A stretch of DNA of 6,473 nt, from NCBI GenBank assembly GCA_028065725.1, contig JAPTVL010000283.1:1-6473 (forward strand), in the 5' to 3' direction. Both the position numbers and the translations under genes were made by a program. The notes beneath the pieces were generated by a model, which searched no databases, was not told where the DNA came from, and was given only the letters and a program-made list of their open reading frames with translations. This document shows, in pieces, positions 1-5,652 of this stretch. Each line of letters begins with the position of its first letter. Positions within the stretch are counted from its first letter, which is position 1. The DNA comes from Betaproteobacteria bacterium (lineage in GTDB: Bacteria > Pseudomonadota > Gammaproteobacteria > Burkholderiales > Rhodocyclaceae).

Positions 1-292
1 CCGCCTGAACCATGCTCTGCGAGCTATGCCCCAGCCAGGTCAATGCGCCCGGCAAGGGTGCCAATAACTCCGCGATTTTGTAGACGATATACTCATTCAT
101 GTAATGAGGCCATGTGCCGACTTCGAGGCCGTTGCCATTTTGAATGAGTGAATCACGCGCGGCTCGCAAAAGAAAATAACCACGAGCCGACGCGAGCATG
201 ACGCCGATCAGAAAGCCGAGAATCGCACCGCGAAGGGCGACAAAAGGAAGCTTCAAGAATTTGAAGCGATTGGGGTTTTGGCTTGATTCCAT
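1..292 (-). CDS. Putative membrane protein, N-terminal part (3' end outside window)
   Basis: This open frame starts at ATG 292 and runs off the left edge, giving 97 codons. A GAGG ribosome binding site lies 9 nt before the ATG, which supports this start. The protein begins with a short basic stretch (MESSQNPNRFKFLK), followed by one hydrophobic segment at about residues 15-37 (LPFVALRGAILGFLIGVML). A soluble, mixed-charge region follows (residues 38-97). That fits a signal anchor with the rest on the far side of the membrane. It begins 33 bp after the stop of the preceding small membrane gene, so the two are probably co-transcribed. I do not recognise the family. A transmembrane segment followed by a periplasmic loop would fit the start of a TraD-like coupling protein or a DUF4400-type conjugative-element membrane protein, but no diagnostic motif is visible in this part. 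Confidence 0.65.
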   Translation of the reverse strand, partial: MESSQNPNRFKFLKLPFVALRGAILGFLIGVMLASARGYFLLRAARDSLIQNGNGLEVGTWPHYMNEYIVYKIAELLAPLPGALTWLGHSSQSMVQA

Positions 293-325
293 GATTCAAG
301 ACCTCGTTTAGGTTGATCAATAAAA

Positions 326-553
326 TTACTGCTCACGGCTGCGGATAAGCTTCGCAAGATCATCGGCGCTCAATACGTCGGCACCGCGCAGGCGCTTTTC
401 ACGTGGCTCTTCCTTTTTCTTTACTTTCTCAGCTACGATCGGCAAAACAAAAATGCCAATGATTGTCAGAGCCGATAGCAAGAAGCCCAGGGCGAAACCG
501 AAGCGCAGACTCAATATAAAAAGGAAGACAAAAAACAGAGTCGATATAAGCAC
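326..553 (-). CDS. Small two-helix membrane protein with TraD-like linker; start uncertain, possibly frameshifted
   Basis: From a GTG at 553 the frame encodes 75 aa. It has two hydrophobic segments (about residues 2-22 and 23-42), a Lys/Glu-rich stretch (AEKVKKKEEPREKR), and the end LRGADVLSADDLAKLIRSRE. In VirD4/TraD/TrwB coupling proteins, an 'RG..(L)(S/T)..(E/D)LA..(L/I)' linker follows the two N-terminal helices and precedes the ATPase domain. This protein stops where the ATPase would begin. It could therefore be a truncated TraD remnant or a free-standing small protein; that is inference. The GTG has no ribosome binding site, and the frame is open upstream to 649. An ATG at 581 that overlaps the previous ORF's stop (ATGTCTAG) would give an 84-aa product starting MSSLQPNFAVLISTLFF, but only if one T of the T5 run at 557-561 were absent. 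The coding sense is convincing; the exact start is not. Confidence 0.55.
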   Translation of the reverse strand: MLISTLFFVFLFILSLRFGFALGFLLSALTIIGIFVLPIVAEKVKKKEEPREKRLRGADVLSADDLAKLIRSREQ

Positions 554-573
554 TGCAAAAATTGGGCTGAAGG

Positions 574-711
574 CTAGACATGGAGCGAATAGACGAGCAC
601 GTAAGCAAAAAATGCCTGCGCAAACAAGCCAAACGCAATCGTTGCGGCCTTACGTTTTGGGTCAAAATCCTTATACGGCAGTGCGCGTCATTCTTCTTTC
701 TCTGCACCCAT
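574..711 (-). pseudogene. Very small membrane ORF interrupted by in-frame TGA
   Basis: ATG 711 has the best ribosome binding site in this part of the window, AGGAG with 6-nt spacing. The frame reads MGAEKEE, hits TGA at 690-688, and continues in the same frame for another 37 codons (RALPYKDFDPKRKAATIAFG, then LFAQAFFAYVLVYSLHV) to TAG at 574. The continuation has a basic stretch followed by a typical single transmembrane helix, like many tiny inner-membrane proteins. No ATG, GTG or TTG lies between the TGA and the hydrophobic helix, so the second part has no good start of its own. Possible explanations are a recent nonsense mutation, a sequencing error, or stop-codon readthrough. It starts 28 bp after the stop of the 71-aa gene, and its own stop overlaps the possible ATG at 581 of the next gene. 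The family is not recognised. Confidence 0.5.
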
Positions 712-739
712 GATTGACTCCTATGATGTGGAAAAGCGA

Positions 740-955
740 TTAATGAATGTCCGGGCCGCAAGCGGCTGCTGAATAGTCCTTCTCAACCCGTTCTGCGATT
801 TGTGAAGCGAGCACTTGAAAAATCGCGACTTCGCGAGGGGTCATAGGCACGTCGCAAATCGTGCGAGTGACGGGGTTATAAAAAGAAAACCTGTATTCGC
901 TCGGCGCGGTTCTCAGGATTTGGAATTCGTCAGATAGTTGCGTGCGGGTGGTCAT
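740..955 (-). CDS. Hypothetical small soluble protein (71 aa)
   Basis: The chosen start, ATG 955, gives 71 aa beginning MTTRTQLSDEFQILR. The protein is soluble and mixed-charge with no transmembrane segment. The middle (EYRFSFYNPVTRTICDVPMT) looks like a short beta-hairpin region, and the C-terminal half (PREVAIFQVLASQIAERVEKD) like an amphipathic helix. An in-frame ATG at 1018 would add 21 residues (MEVQETFHPCTTTTTPRPHPI). Those residues are encoded partly by a trinucleotide repeat and look like untranslated sequence, so I prefer 955, although its upstream AAGG is 12 nt away and weak. It is the first gene after the terminator at about 1050, so it probably heads a new transcription unit that includes the small membrane genes downstream. 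I found no convincing promoter in the 95 bp in between. The family is not recognised. Confidence 0.5.
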   Translation of the reverse strand: MTTRTQLSDEFQILRTAPSEYRFSFYNPVTRTICDVPMTPREVAIFQVLASQIAERVEKDYSAAACGPDIH

Positions 956-964
956 GATGGGATG

Positions 965-985
965 GGGCCTTGGGGTGGTGGTGGT
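965..985. repeat. Short GGT/ACC trinucleotide repeat
   Basis: The plus strand holds about five consecutive GGT/GTG units just upstream of the 71-aa gene. If translation starts at 1018, they encode a run of five threonines. The tract lies in the leader of that gene if translation starts at 955. Confidence 0.6.
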
Positions 986-1048
986 GGTGCACGGGTGGAA
1001 TGTCTCTTGCACCTCCATTCAGCACGAAGCGAAACGCGGCGGCGCGCA

Positions 1049-1075
1049 AAAGAAAAAGCCCGCCGAAGGCGGGCT
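1049..1075 (-). terminator. Rho-independent terminator after the primase gene
   Basis: Read on the minus strand, AGCCCGCC and GGCGGGCT form a perfect 8-bp stem (1057-1064 with 1068-1075) closed by a TTC loop. The stem is followed at once by TTTTTCTTTT. It lies 38 bp past the primase stop codon and ends the replication transcription unit. On the plus strand no T-run follows, so it acts in one direction. Confidence 0.9.
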
Positions 1076-1090
1076 CCAAAGTCAAACCCC

Positions 1091-1110
1091 GGGCAGACGG
1101 GGAAGGAAGT
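1091..1110. repeat. 20-bp inverted repeat, copy A (3' side of primase gene)
   Basis: The plus strand reads GGGCAGACGGGGAAGGAAGT. This is the exact reverse complement of positions 2133-2152. Copy A begins 2 bp after the stop codon of the Toprim gene, in its 3' untranslated region, and 15 bp before the terminator stem. Confidence 0.95.
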
Positions 1111-1112
1111 GG

Positions 1113-2126
1113 TTATCCGCGCTGCGCCGCCGCCCAGTCATCCCAGCCGACAAAACCGCTTGGAGGAGTGAATCGTTTGGTTTTGATTGGCGCCGGCAAG
1201 ACTGCTGCGCATTTGCGGGCCTGCTGGTCGCCGGCCGCGTCGTTGTCCTGTGCAAGTGCCACTGTTTCGATGCCGAGTTCTTCGGCGAGCCAAGCGAGCT
1301 GCTGGAGCTGAGCCTGGCCTGGATCGCCGCCGGTGCTGACGATCCAGGCGTGCTTGCTGGCTTGGGCCAGCTTGGCATGCAGCGCCAGGCCTTTGATGGC
1401 GCCCTCGGTCACGAGCATGGTCCTGGTTTCCTCCTGGGCGGGCAGAATCCACAGTCCCTTGCGGCCGCGGCTGGCCTTCTTGCTCCTTCCCGCGCCACCA
1501 TCACCACTGCCCTCAGGCCCGCGCAACTCGGCGTGGCTGATGATGCCTTCGCGACCCGCGTGGGGGAAAGCAAGGTGCACCGCGGATGGGTCGGGCTGGT
1601 AGCCCGGCTGGTGGCCGGCCATGACGCACAGCCTCGCCGCGTGGTTGATGATTGAGATTGGGATGCCGCGCTCGCGGAGCAGGTAGGCAACGGCCCAGGG
1701 CGGCGGCTCGCTCAACTCAAGCGGCTTGGGTGGTTCAATGACTGTGGTTGCGGCCTTGGGTGCCAGCAAGGGCTGCGAAGCCCGCAGCGAGGCTGTGCGG
1801 CCCACTCCAAGCGCTGGCCGCAGCATCTTGCGGACATGCCCGATCGTCGCGCCGGGCTGGATGAACTGGGCCAAGGAAATCCAGTCTCCGCCTGCGCCTG
1901 CCCCCTCCCCCCGTTTTGTGAGGTGCCACACCGGGAAACCACCCCTCCCAGCGTCCTTGACTGTGATCAGCGCGCCTTCGGGAGTGCGCCAGTAGCTGAA
2001 CCCTTCCCCTCCGTGCTGGCGCCTCGCCGCAGCGTCCGGCCGCAGGCCCAGGACGCCGGCCGCGGCGCCGGGAGGAAGTTCGCGCATTGCGCGGAGCTCG
2101 ATGTCTTGCTCGATGTCTTCTTTCAT
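1113..2126 (-). CDS. Toprim-domain DNA primase-like protein (DUF3991/TraC-like)
   Basis: This 337-aa protein most likely makes, or helps to make, RNA primers for replication of the element. Residues 40-90 form a strand-rich module (GFSYWRTPEGALITVKDAGR, then WHL, then GGDWISLAQFI) like the N-terminal domain that accompanies Toprim in DUF3991/plasmid-primase proteins. It has only two cysteines (C167, C306), so there is no DnaG-type zinc finger. Residues 237-310 carry the Toprim signature: TEGAIKG with catalytic E241 and K245, a middle STGGDPG, and AQDNDAAGD with the D294-x-D296 metal pair. The C-terminus (GWDDWAAAQRG) matches the 'DWNE'-like tail of such primases. Residues 202-222 are a Gly/Ser/Lys linker. 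ATG 2126 has a GGAAG site 7 nt upstream that lies inside a 20-bp repeat. The gene follows the helicase after 61 bp and ends before a strong terminator. There is no separate primase polymerase domain such as AEP, so the exact activity is inferred. Confidence 0.85.
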   Translation of the reverse strand: MKEDIEQDIELRAMRELPPGAAAGVLGLRPDAAARRQHGGEGFSYWRTPEGALITVKDAGRGGFPVWHLTKRGEGAGAGGDWISLAQFIQPGATIGHVRKMLRPALGVGRTASLRASQPLLAPKAATTVIEPPKPLELSEPPPWAVAYLLRERGIPISIINHAARLCVMAGHQPGYQPDPSAVHLAFPHAGREGIISHAELRGPEGSGDGGAGRSKKASRGRKGLWILPAQEETRTMLVTEGAIKGLALHAKLAQASKHAWIVSTGGDPGQAQLQQLAWLAEELGIETVALAQDNDAAGDQQARKCAAVLPAPIKTKRFTPPSGFVGWDDWAAAQRG

Positions 2127-2132
2127 TTCAAA

Positions 2133-2152
2133 ACTTCCTTCCCCGTCTGCCC
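2133..2152. repeat. 20-bp inverted repeat, copy B (contains the primase ribosome binding site)
   Basis: This is the exact reverse complement of 1091-1110. On the minus strand it reads GGGCAGACGGGGAAGGAAGT and ends 6 nt before the primase ATG, so its GGAAGGAAG is the ribosome binding site of that gene. Confidence 0.95.
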
Positions 2153-2161
2153 ATTGTTAAA

Positions 2162-2171
2162 AACGATCGTT
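2162..2171. other. 10-bp perfect palindrome AACGATCGTT in the helicase-primase gap
   Basis: AACGATCGTT sits in the A+T-rich 61-bp gap between helicase and primase. On the minus strand it is followed by three more Ts. It could be a protein-binding site or a weak attenuating hairpin. With a 10-bp palindrome and no loop, a hairpin is poor, so a binding site is the more natural reading. Confidence 0.35.
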
Positions 2172-2187
2172 GTAGCTTTTGTCATAG

Positions 2188-4638
2188 TCAAACGCCTTCT
2201 CGTGATGCGTATATATATCTATATGCATCACGATTGCAATGATCGCTATTGCCGTCCGATTGATGATAGTTTTTTACTATTTCATCGGGAGCCTTGGGGC
2301 ATGGCCCGAGCTCGCGCGTCGCGATTTCGCGCGCCGCCACCTCTGCCGTCGCGCGGCTCAGCCCTGCGTCGAATTCCAGAATCCCAGCGCGTTCTTCCCA
2401 CGCTTCGAGCCATGCTTCCCGCGAAATCGGTGCAATTTCCGCATCGCGCATGGGTTTCCATGGCTTCCATCCCTTGCCCGCCGGCGGCAGCCTGCCTTCA
2501 TCCCGCCAGGCCCTCAGCCGCGCGGCGATGGCGGAATCCGCGGCCTTCCCCCCCTCGCGGGCGAGCAGCGAGCGGACCGTGGAGACGCTCGGCGAAATCC
2601 CGGTGTGCTGCGATGCCTGATAGATTGCTTCAATGGCTTGGTCAATGCTGATCATGTCTGTTCCCCTCGTCCGGTATTCATTCAGCGTCTGGTGAAGCGT
2701 GTTAGCGATTCGCTCATGCGTTTCGATGCCGTATCGCTCCAGCGCCTTGTCAAGCTCGTGGCAGTCAATGCCTCCCCAAAGTTGGACGATCAAGGGCTCG
2801 CCTTGGTGATTGACGGCTCGATTCCTTCCGATCCCCTGGGCGATGCCCTGCGCGTAACTGTCCAGCAGCCATTCCCGCACCTGTGGGTCGGTGGGCAGCG
2901 GCACTCCCTGCGTCTCGGCCCCCTCCCCTCCCGTCAGCCCGTCCCAGGCAGGCCAGGCAACGCCTGCCTGCATCAGGGCGGCGCGCACAACGCCATAGCC
3001 GGAAGCAACGGCTTCGTGGCCCAAGAGCTGCATGCCGACCAGGGCAAGGTGCCGCCCGGCCCATGCGTTGTGCCCACGGTCATGCGCACCGAACCAGCCA
3101 ATTCCGCCTCCGGTTTTGACCTCGAATTCCGCCTTGGCGTCCGTGGCTGCATCGGGGTGCTCGCAGTGGTCGGCGCTGTATCGCAAGCTTGCTTTGTGCG
3201 TCAGAATCGCCGCCGGCTTGGGTAGCTGCGCGGCGATGCGCGCAAGCTCTTTGACGCGCGACTTGGCGTTGCGCTGGTACTCACCCGGGCCGACCCGGCC
3301 CCTGGAGTACAGGTGGCCATTGATGCGGGTGACGCGGTGATTTTGCGGAGCGCTCGCTTCGACCACACGCCCGCCGGCAGACTCGATGATTGCCTGCATT
3401 GCCATGGGCATCGTCGCATCCATAAACACGACCGAGCCCCTTCGCAATGCCCACTCCACTACCGGCGAAACCTCGTGGGCCTCCCAGTAGTTCTTGTCGG
3501 TTCGAAGGCACCCGCTCTGGATGTTCGAAGCCAGCACTGCTAGGGCGCGCAGCGGGATGTGGAAGTCACCGTCGCCGCGGTTGATGTAGCTGTAGCTGAT
3601 GCGTTCCCATCGCGCGCCGCCGGAGGTTACTGCCCCGGCCTTCCGGGCGGCGTCGTACAAGCTCAGGATTCGCGGGCCGTCAGGCTTGCGGTCCTGCGCA
3701 ATGGCCGCTGCACTGTCACCAAACAGCAGGTCAAGCTCAGGCACCAGAGCGCGCAGCGCCATGGCCTGCTCAAGCTCCTTGCGCTGCGCCTCGTCGAGCT
3801 CCTGCCGGGTCAAGAAATCGATCTGCTTCTCGACCTGCTCCAGGACACGCGGCAACGCATCGCGCCAGCCGGCAACGTCCCCGGGGCGGATGGTGATTTT
3901 TTGCGCCAGCTCGACGTGCTCATCGACGATGACCAGCCGCTGGGTCTGCCGAACCACAGCATCAGTGACCAGATCGCGCTCCTGCCACTCGCCGGCGGTT
4001 TCTGAAAAGCTCTGCACCGGCATGACCAGGATCTGCTTGGCAAGCATGGCCGGCAGCGCTTCGTACAAGAATCGGCACCGCTCAAATTCATCTGGTGCTT
4101 TGCCGTGCTCTTTGAACCACCTGATTGCCTTTTCAGCCCCCTCTCCGCCGCGCTCCGCAGCGACGCGCAGCCCGTGCGGGCACGTGCGGCAAAGCGATTG
4201 CGCTGGCCTGTGGTTTTTGTTGCCGGCCTGCTCGACGGCCTCGCGTTTCCAGCAAGTCCAGTCCTCCCCAATTAGATTGTTTGGCGGCTGTCGGCCGTAG
4301 TAGTGGCATGCCGCCACGCCGGCTGACTCGAATCGACGGACGTACTCATCAGCTAAGTCGTGATTCGGCACAAGCACAGCCATAGGCAGTCCGGCGGCAG
4401 CGCAGGCCACGGCCACGGTAGAGACGCTGTGGCTTTTGCCCAAGCCGACCGTGGCTTGGATGCCGAGCGGCGCAGGGGCGCGCGGAAGATCGGGCATCGG
4501 TTGGCCCTCGGCGCGTGCCAAGCTGCGGGCTTGTTGCACTTCGTCGAGTTGCTTGATGTAGTCTTTGTGTCGCTCGAAGTATTCGATTTGGGCCCCCGCG
4601 ACAGTGGCGCGGGCGGATGATGCTGTGAGCGCGCTCAT
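2188..4638 (-). CDS. Superfamily-2 DNA helicase with XPD/DinG-like four-cysteine cluster
   Basis: This 816-aa protein is probably the replicative or accessory helicase of the element. Walker A is QATVGLGKS (A62-GK68-S69) and Walker B is LVIVDEH (D239-E240-H241). A motif III-like VVFMDATMP is at 403-411, a motif V-like WFGAHDRGHNAWAG at 515-528, and QGIGRNR (601-607) matches the 'Q-x-I-G-R' motif VI of XPD/DinG helicases. Four cysteines lie between Walker A and B: C129-x20-C150-x2-C153-x34-C188. That is the position and rough spacing of the iron-sulfur ligands of XPD-type helicases. Residues 255-300 are strongly helical, and the C-terminal 150 residues look like a separate winged-helix-type region (ISPSVSTVRSLLAREGGKAA). 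ATG 4638 overlaps the previous stop by 4 bp (ATGA), with GAAGGGGG upstream. The last codons contain an A+T-rich palindrome. The helicase class is clear; iron binding is inference. Confidence 0.85.
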   Translation of the reverse strand: MSALTASSARATVAGAQIEYFERHKDYIKQLDEVQQARSLARAEGQPMPDLPRAPAPLGIQATVGLGKSHSVSTVAVACAAAGLPMAVLVPNHDLADEYVRRFESAGVAACHYYGRQPPNNLIGEDWTCWKREAVEQAGNKNHRPAQSLCRTCPHGLRVAAERGGEGAEKAIRWFKEHGKAPDEFERCRFLYEALPAMLAKQILVMPVQSFSETAGEWQERDLVTDAVVRQTQRLVIVDEHVELAQKITIRPGDVAGWRDALPRVLEQVEKQIDFLTRQELDEAQRKELEQAMALRALVPELDLLFGDSAAAIAQDRKPDGPRILSLYDAARKAGAVTSGGARWERISYSYINRGDGDFHIPLRALAVLASNIQSGCLRTDKNYWEAHEVSPVVEWALRRGSVVFMDATMPMAMQAIIESAGGRVVEASAPQNHRVTRINGHLYSRGRVGPGEYQRNAKSRVKELARIAAQLPKPAAILTHKASLRYSADHCEHPDAATDAKAEFEVKTGGGIGWFGAHDRGHNAWAGRHLALVGMQLLGHEAVASGYGVVRAALMQAGVAWPAWDGLTGGEGAETQGVPLPTDPQVREWLLDSYAQGIAQGIGRNRAVNHQGEPLIVQLWGGIDCHELDKALERYGIETHERIANTLHQTLNEYRTRGTDMISIDQAIEAIYQASQHTGISPSVSTVRSLLAREGGKAADSAIAARLRAWRDEGRLPPAGKGWKPWKPMRDAEIAPISREAWLEAWEERAGILEFDAGLSRATAEVAAREIATRELGPCPKAPDEIVKNYHQSDGNSDHCNRDAYRYIYASREGV
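2202..2231. other. 30-bp A+T-rich near-palindrome at the end of the helicase gene
   Basis: GTGATGC at 2202-2208 pairs with GCATCAC at 2225-2231, and the TA-rich core between them is nearly symmetric, with two mismatched pairs. It overlaps the last helicase codons (RDAYRYIYAS). The core is an unusually A+T-rich island within a G+C-rich gene. It may be an operator, a site for an origin-binding protein, or a mRNA hairpin. Confidence 0.5.
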
Positions 4639-5183
4639 GACTGCACCCCCCCTTCACCAGGCCCGTCGAACAGATCCATCTGCCCGCGCCTGATGGCCTC
4701 GCGGTGCATGTCAAAGACCTGCTGCGCCCGGCGCGTCGAGATGCGGTCTCGGCATGCGACTTCGCGAGCGCGACCAGTGCGGCGGGCAAGGTCGGCGTTG
4801 CGCTGGGCGCGCCCGACGGCTGCGGGGTCACGCGCGATGCGCGCTGCAGCAGCTTCGAAAATCAGTAGCTCGCGGAGCGGATCGATTGAGTCGGCGGCGC
4901 TGGCGGCCTCGGCGGCGGCCGCAACAGCGTCAATCGCTTCCTGCTCCGCAGCGTCACGCCCGACCGTGCCCCAGCCGGGTGAGTTTTTGCTTTGGTTCCA
5001 GCCCCGCAGGCTTTTTTTCTTACCCGCCAAGCTTGTCAGCGCAGCTTCTTGAATCAGGTCCTCGAAGCTGTCCTTGCTGCAAAACCCGCGCTGCCTCAAC
5101 ACCTCGCGCTGCAATTTTGTCGGCAGGCCGGCAAAGATTTGGCGGGATACCGGGCTGATGAGGTCAATCAGGGCGCGGCTCAT
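4635..5183 (-). CDS. Unknown protein with possible C-terminal helix-turn-helix, coupled to the helicase
   Basis: This 182-aa protein is predicted almost wholly helical. Residues 1-55 (PTKLQREVLRQRGFCSKDSF, then EDLIQEAALTSL) resemble the 'FEDLIQE' core of sigma-factor region 2. A low-complexity Ala/Glu helix fills 80-98. Residues 125-165 (QRNADLARRTGRAREVACRD, then RISTRRAQQVFDMH) could form a DNA-binding helix-turn-helix. A sigma-like or regulatory DNA-binding role is therefore possible, but no family is recognised with certainty. Its ATG (5183) overlaps the stop of the upstream small DNA-binding protein by 4 bp, and its own stop overlaps the helicase start by 4 bp. Translation of the three genes is thus probably coupled. 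AAAGGGGG precedes the start. A helicase loader or replication accessory role would fit the position and is inference. Confidence 0.75.
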   Translation of the reverse strand: MSRALIDLISPVSRQIFAGLPTKLQREVLRQRGFCSKDSFEDLIQEAALTSLAGKKKSLRGWNQSKNSPGWGTVGRDAAEQEAIDAVAAAAEAASAADSIDPLRELLIFEAAAARIARDPAAVGRAQRNADLARRTGRAREVACRDRISTRRAQQVFDMHREAIRRGQMDLFDGPGEGGVQS

Positions 5184-5470
5184 CGCGCACCCCCTTTCAC
5201 CATCGCCGACTGACGCTTGCGGCCACGGCAGGCGGGCTCGGGGGTGGGTTCGGGAACAGCCGTGGGCTCTGTGATGACGATTCCGGCCGCGCGCAGGAAA
5301 CGCTCAAACTCGTGCGTCGGCACGACCCGCGAGCCGCCGAGCTTCACCGTTTTGATGGTGCCGACGCCCAGGTCGATGACGCCGTCGGCGTCCACCATCC
5401 GTTCCAAGCTGCGGTGCGACTTGTTGATGGGCGCAGCAACTTCTTTCAAACTCAGTACAAGCTTTTCCAC
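5180..5470 (-). CDS. Small excisionase/AlpA-like DNA-binding protein
   Basis: This 96-aa protein heads the replication operon. Residues about 5-30 (LVLSLKEVAAPINKSHRSLE) form a helix-turn-helix, and LGGSRVVPTHEFERFLRAAG is the wing and last helix seen in MerR/excisionase/AlpA-type proteins ('G..R.VP..E.ERFL'). The C-terminal 30 residues are a Pro/Glu/Arg-rich tail. I chose GTG 5470 because GGAG at 5478-5481 lies 7 nt before it. The TTG at 5476 (two residues longer) would be only 1 nt from that site. Such proteins usually act as recombination directionality factors or as regulators of mobile-element operons. Here, at the head of a helicase-primase operon, it may activate or autoregulate replication genes. 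The stop overlaps the next start (ATGA). No clear promoter is visible in the 176 bp upstream. Confidence 0.75.
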   Translation of the reverse strand: MEKLVLSLKEVAAPINKSHRSLERMVDADGVIDLGVGTIKTVKLGGSRVVPTHEFERFLRAAGIVITEPTAVPEPTPEPACRGRKRQSAMVKGGAR

Positions 5471-5580
5471 TTCCAAACTCCAAACTTCTGGAGCACCGAT
5501 GGGCGGTGGGGTCTAGCTGGTGCTGCGGCGTGCGATGGTCGGCTTGCTCTTCATGTCCGCGCTGCGGGATGCAAACGCGG

Positions 5581-5616
5581 AAAGCCACCGGGCGCGTGCA
5601 GCGCCGGGCGGCTTTT
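5581..5616. terminator. GC-rich hairpin between the 152-codon ORF and the replication operon
   Basis: AAAGCCACCGGGCGC (5581-5595) pairs with GCGCCGGGCGGCTTT (5601-5615), with 13 of 15 positions matched, around a 5-nt GTGCA loop. A TTTT run follows on the plus strand, and a shorter TTT on the minus strand. It lies 37 bp past the minus-strand ORF that ends at 5653, so it probably separates that gene from the replication operon. It may work in both directions, though the minus-strand T-run is short. Confidence 0.55.
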
Positions 5617-5652
5617 CAAAGACAGGAGATCGAAGGGGGGGGCCGCCCGGTG

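Noticed and set aside
250..267. GCTTCAA-GAAT-TTGAAGC inverted repeat in the leftmost gene
   Set aside because: It is a 7-bp repeat wholly inside the coding region, encoding KFLKL; chance in A+T-richer DNA explains it.
429..761. Minus-strand frame of 110 codons overlapping the small membrane genes
   Set aside because: Composition is rich in Arg, His, Cys and Ser with no hydrophobic pattern; the other two frames carry the good start site and the transmembrane helices.
942..1655. Long plus-strand open frame opposite the primase gene
   Set aside because: It lies antisense to a Toprim gene with clear motifs, has a low-complexity start in the GGT repeat, and lacks any recognisable domain.
2150..2195. 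TTGACT box as a separate promoter for the primase
   Set aside because: The hexamer overlaps the helicase stop, but no acceptable -10 lies 16-18 nt downstream.
2239..3225. Plus-strand open frame of 328 codons opposite the helicase
   Set aside because: High G+C creates long antisense frames; this one overlaps the conserved C-terminal motifs of the helicase and has no ribosome binding site or domain.
5304..5588. Minus-strand frame of 94 codons overlapping the AlpA-like gene
   Set aside because: It starts inside the terminator-like hairpin, is rich in His, Arg and Gln, and reads through a gene with clear DNA-binding features in another frame.
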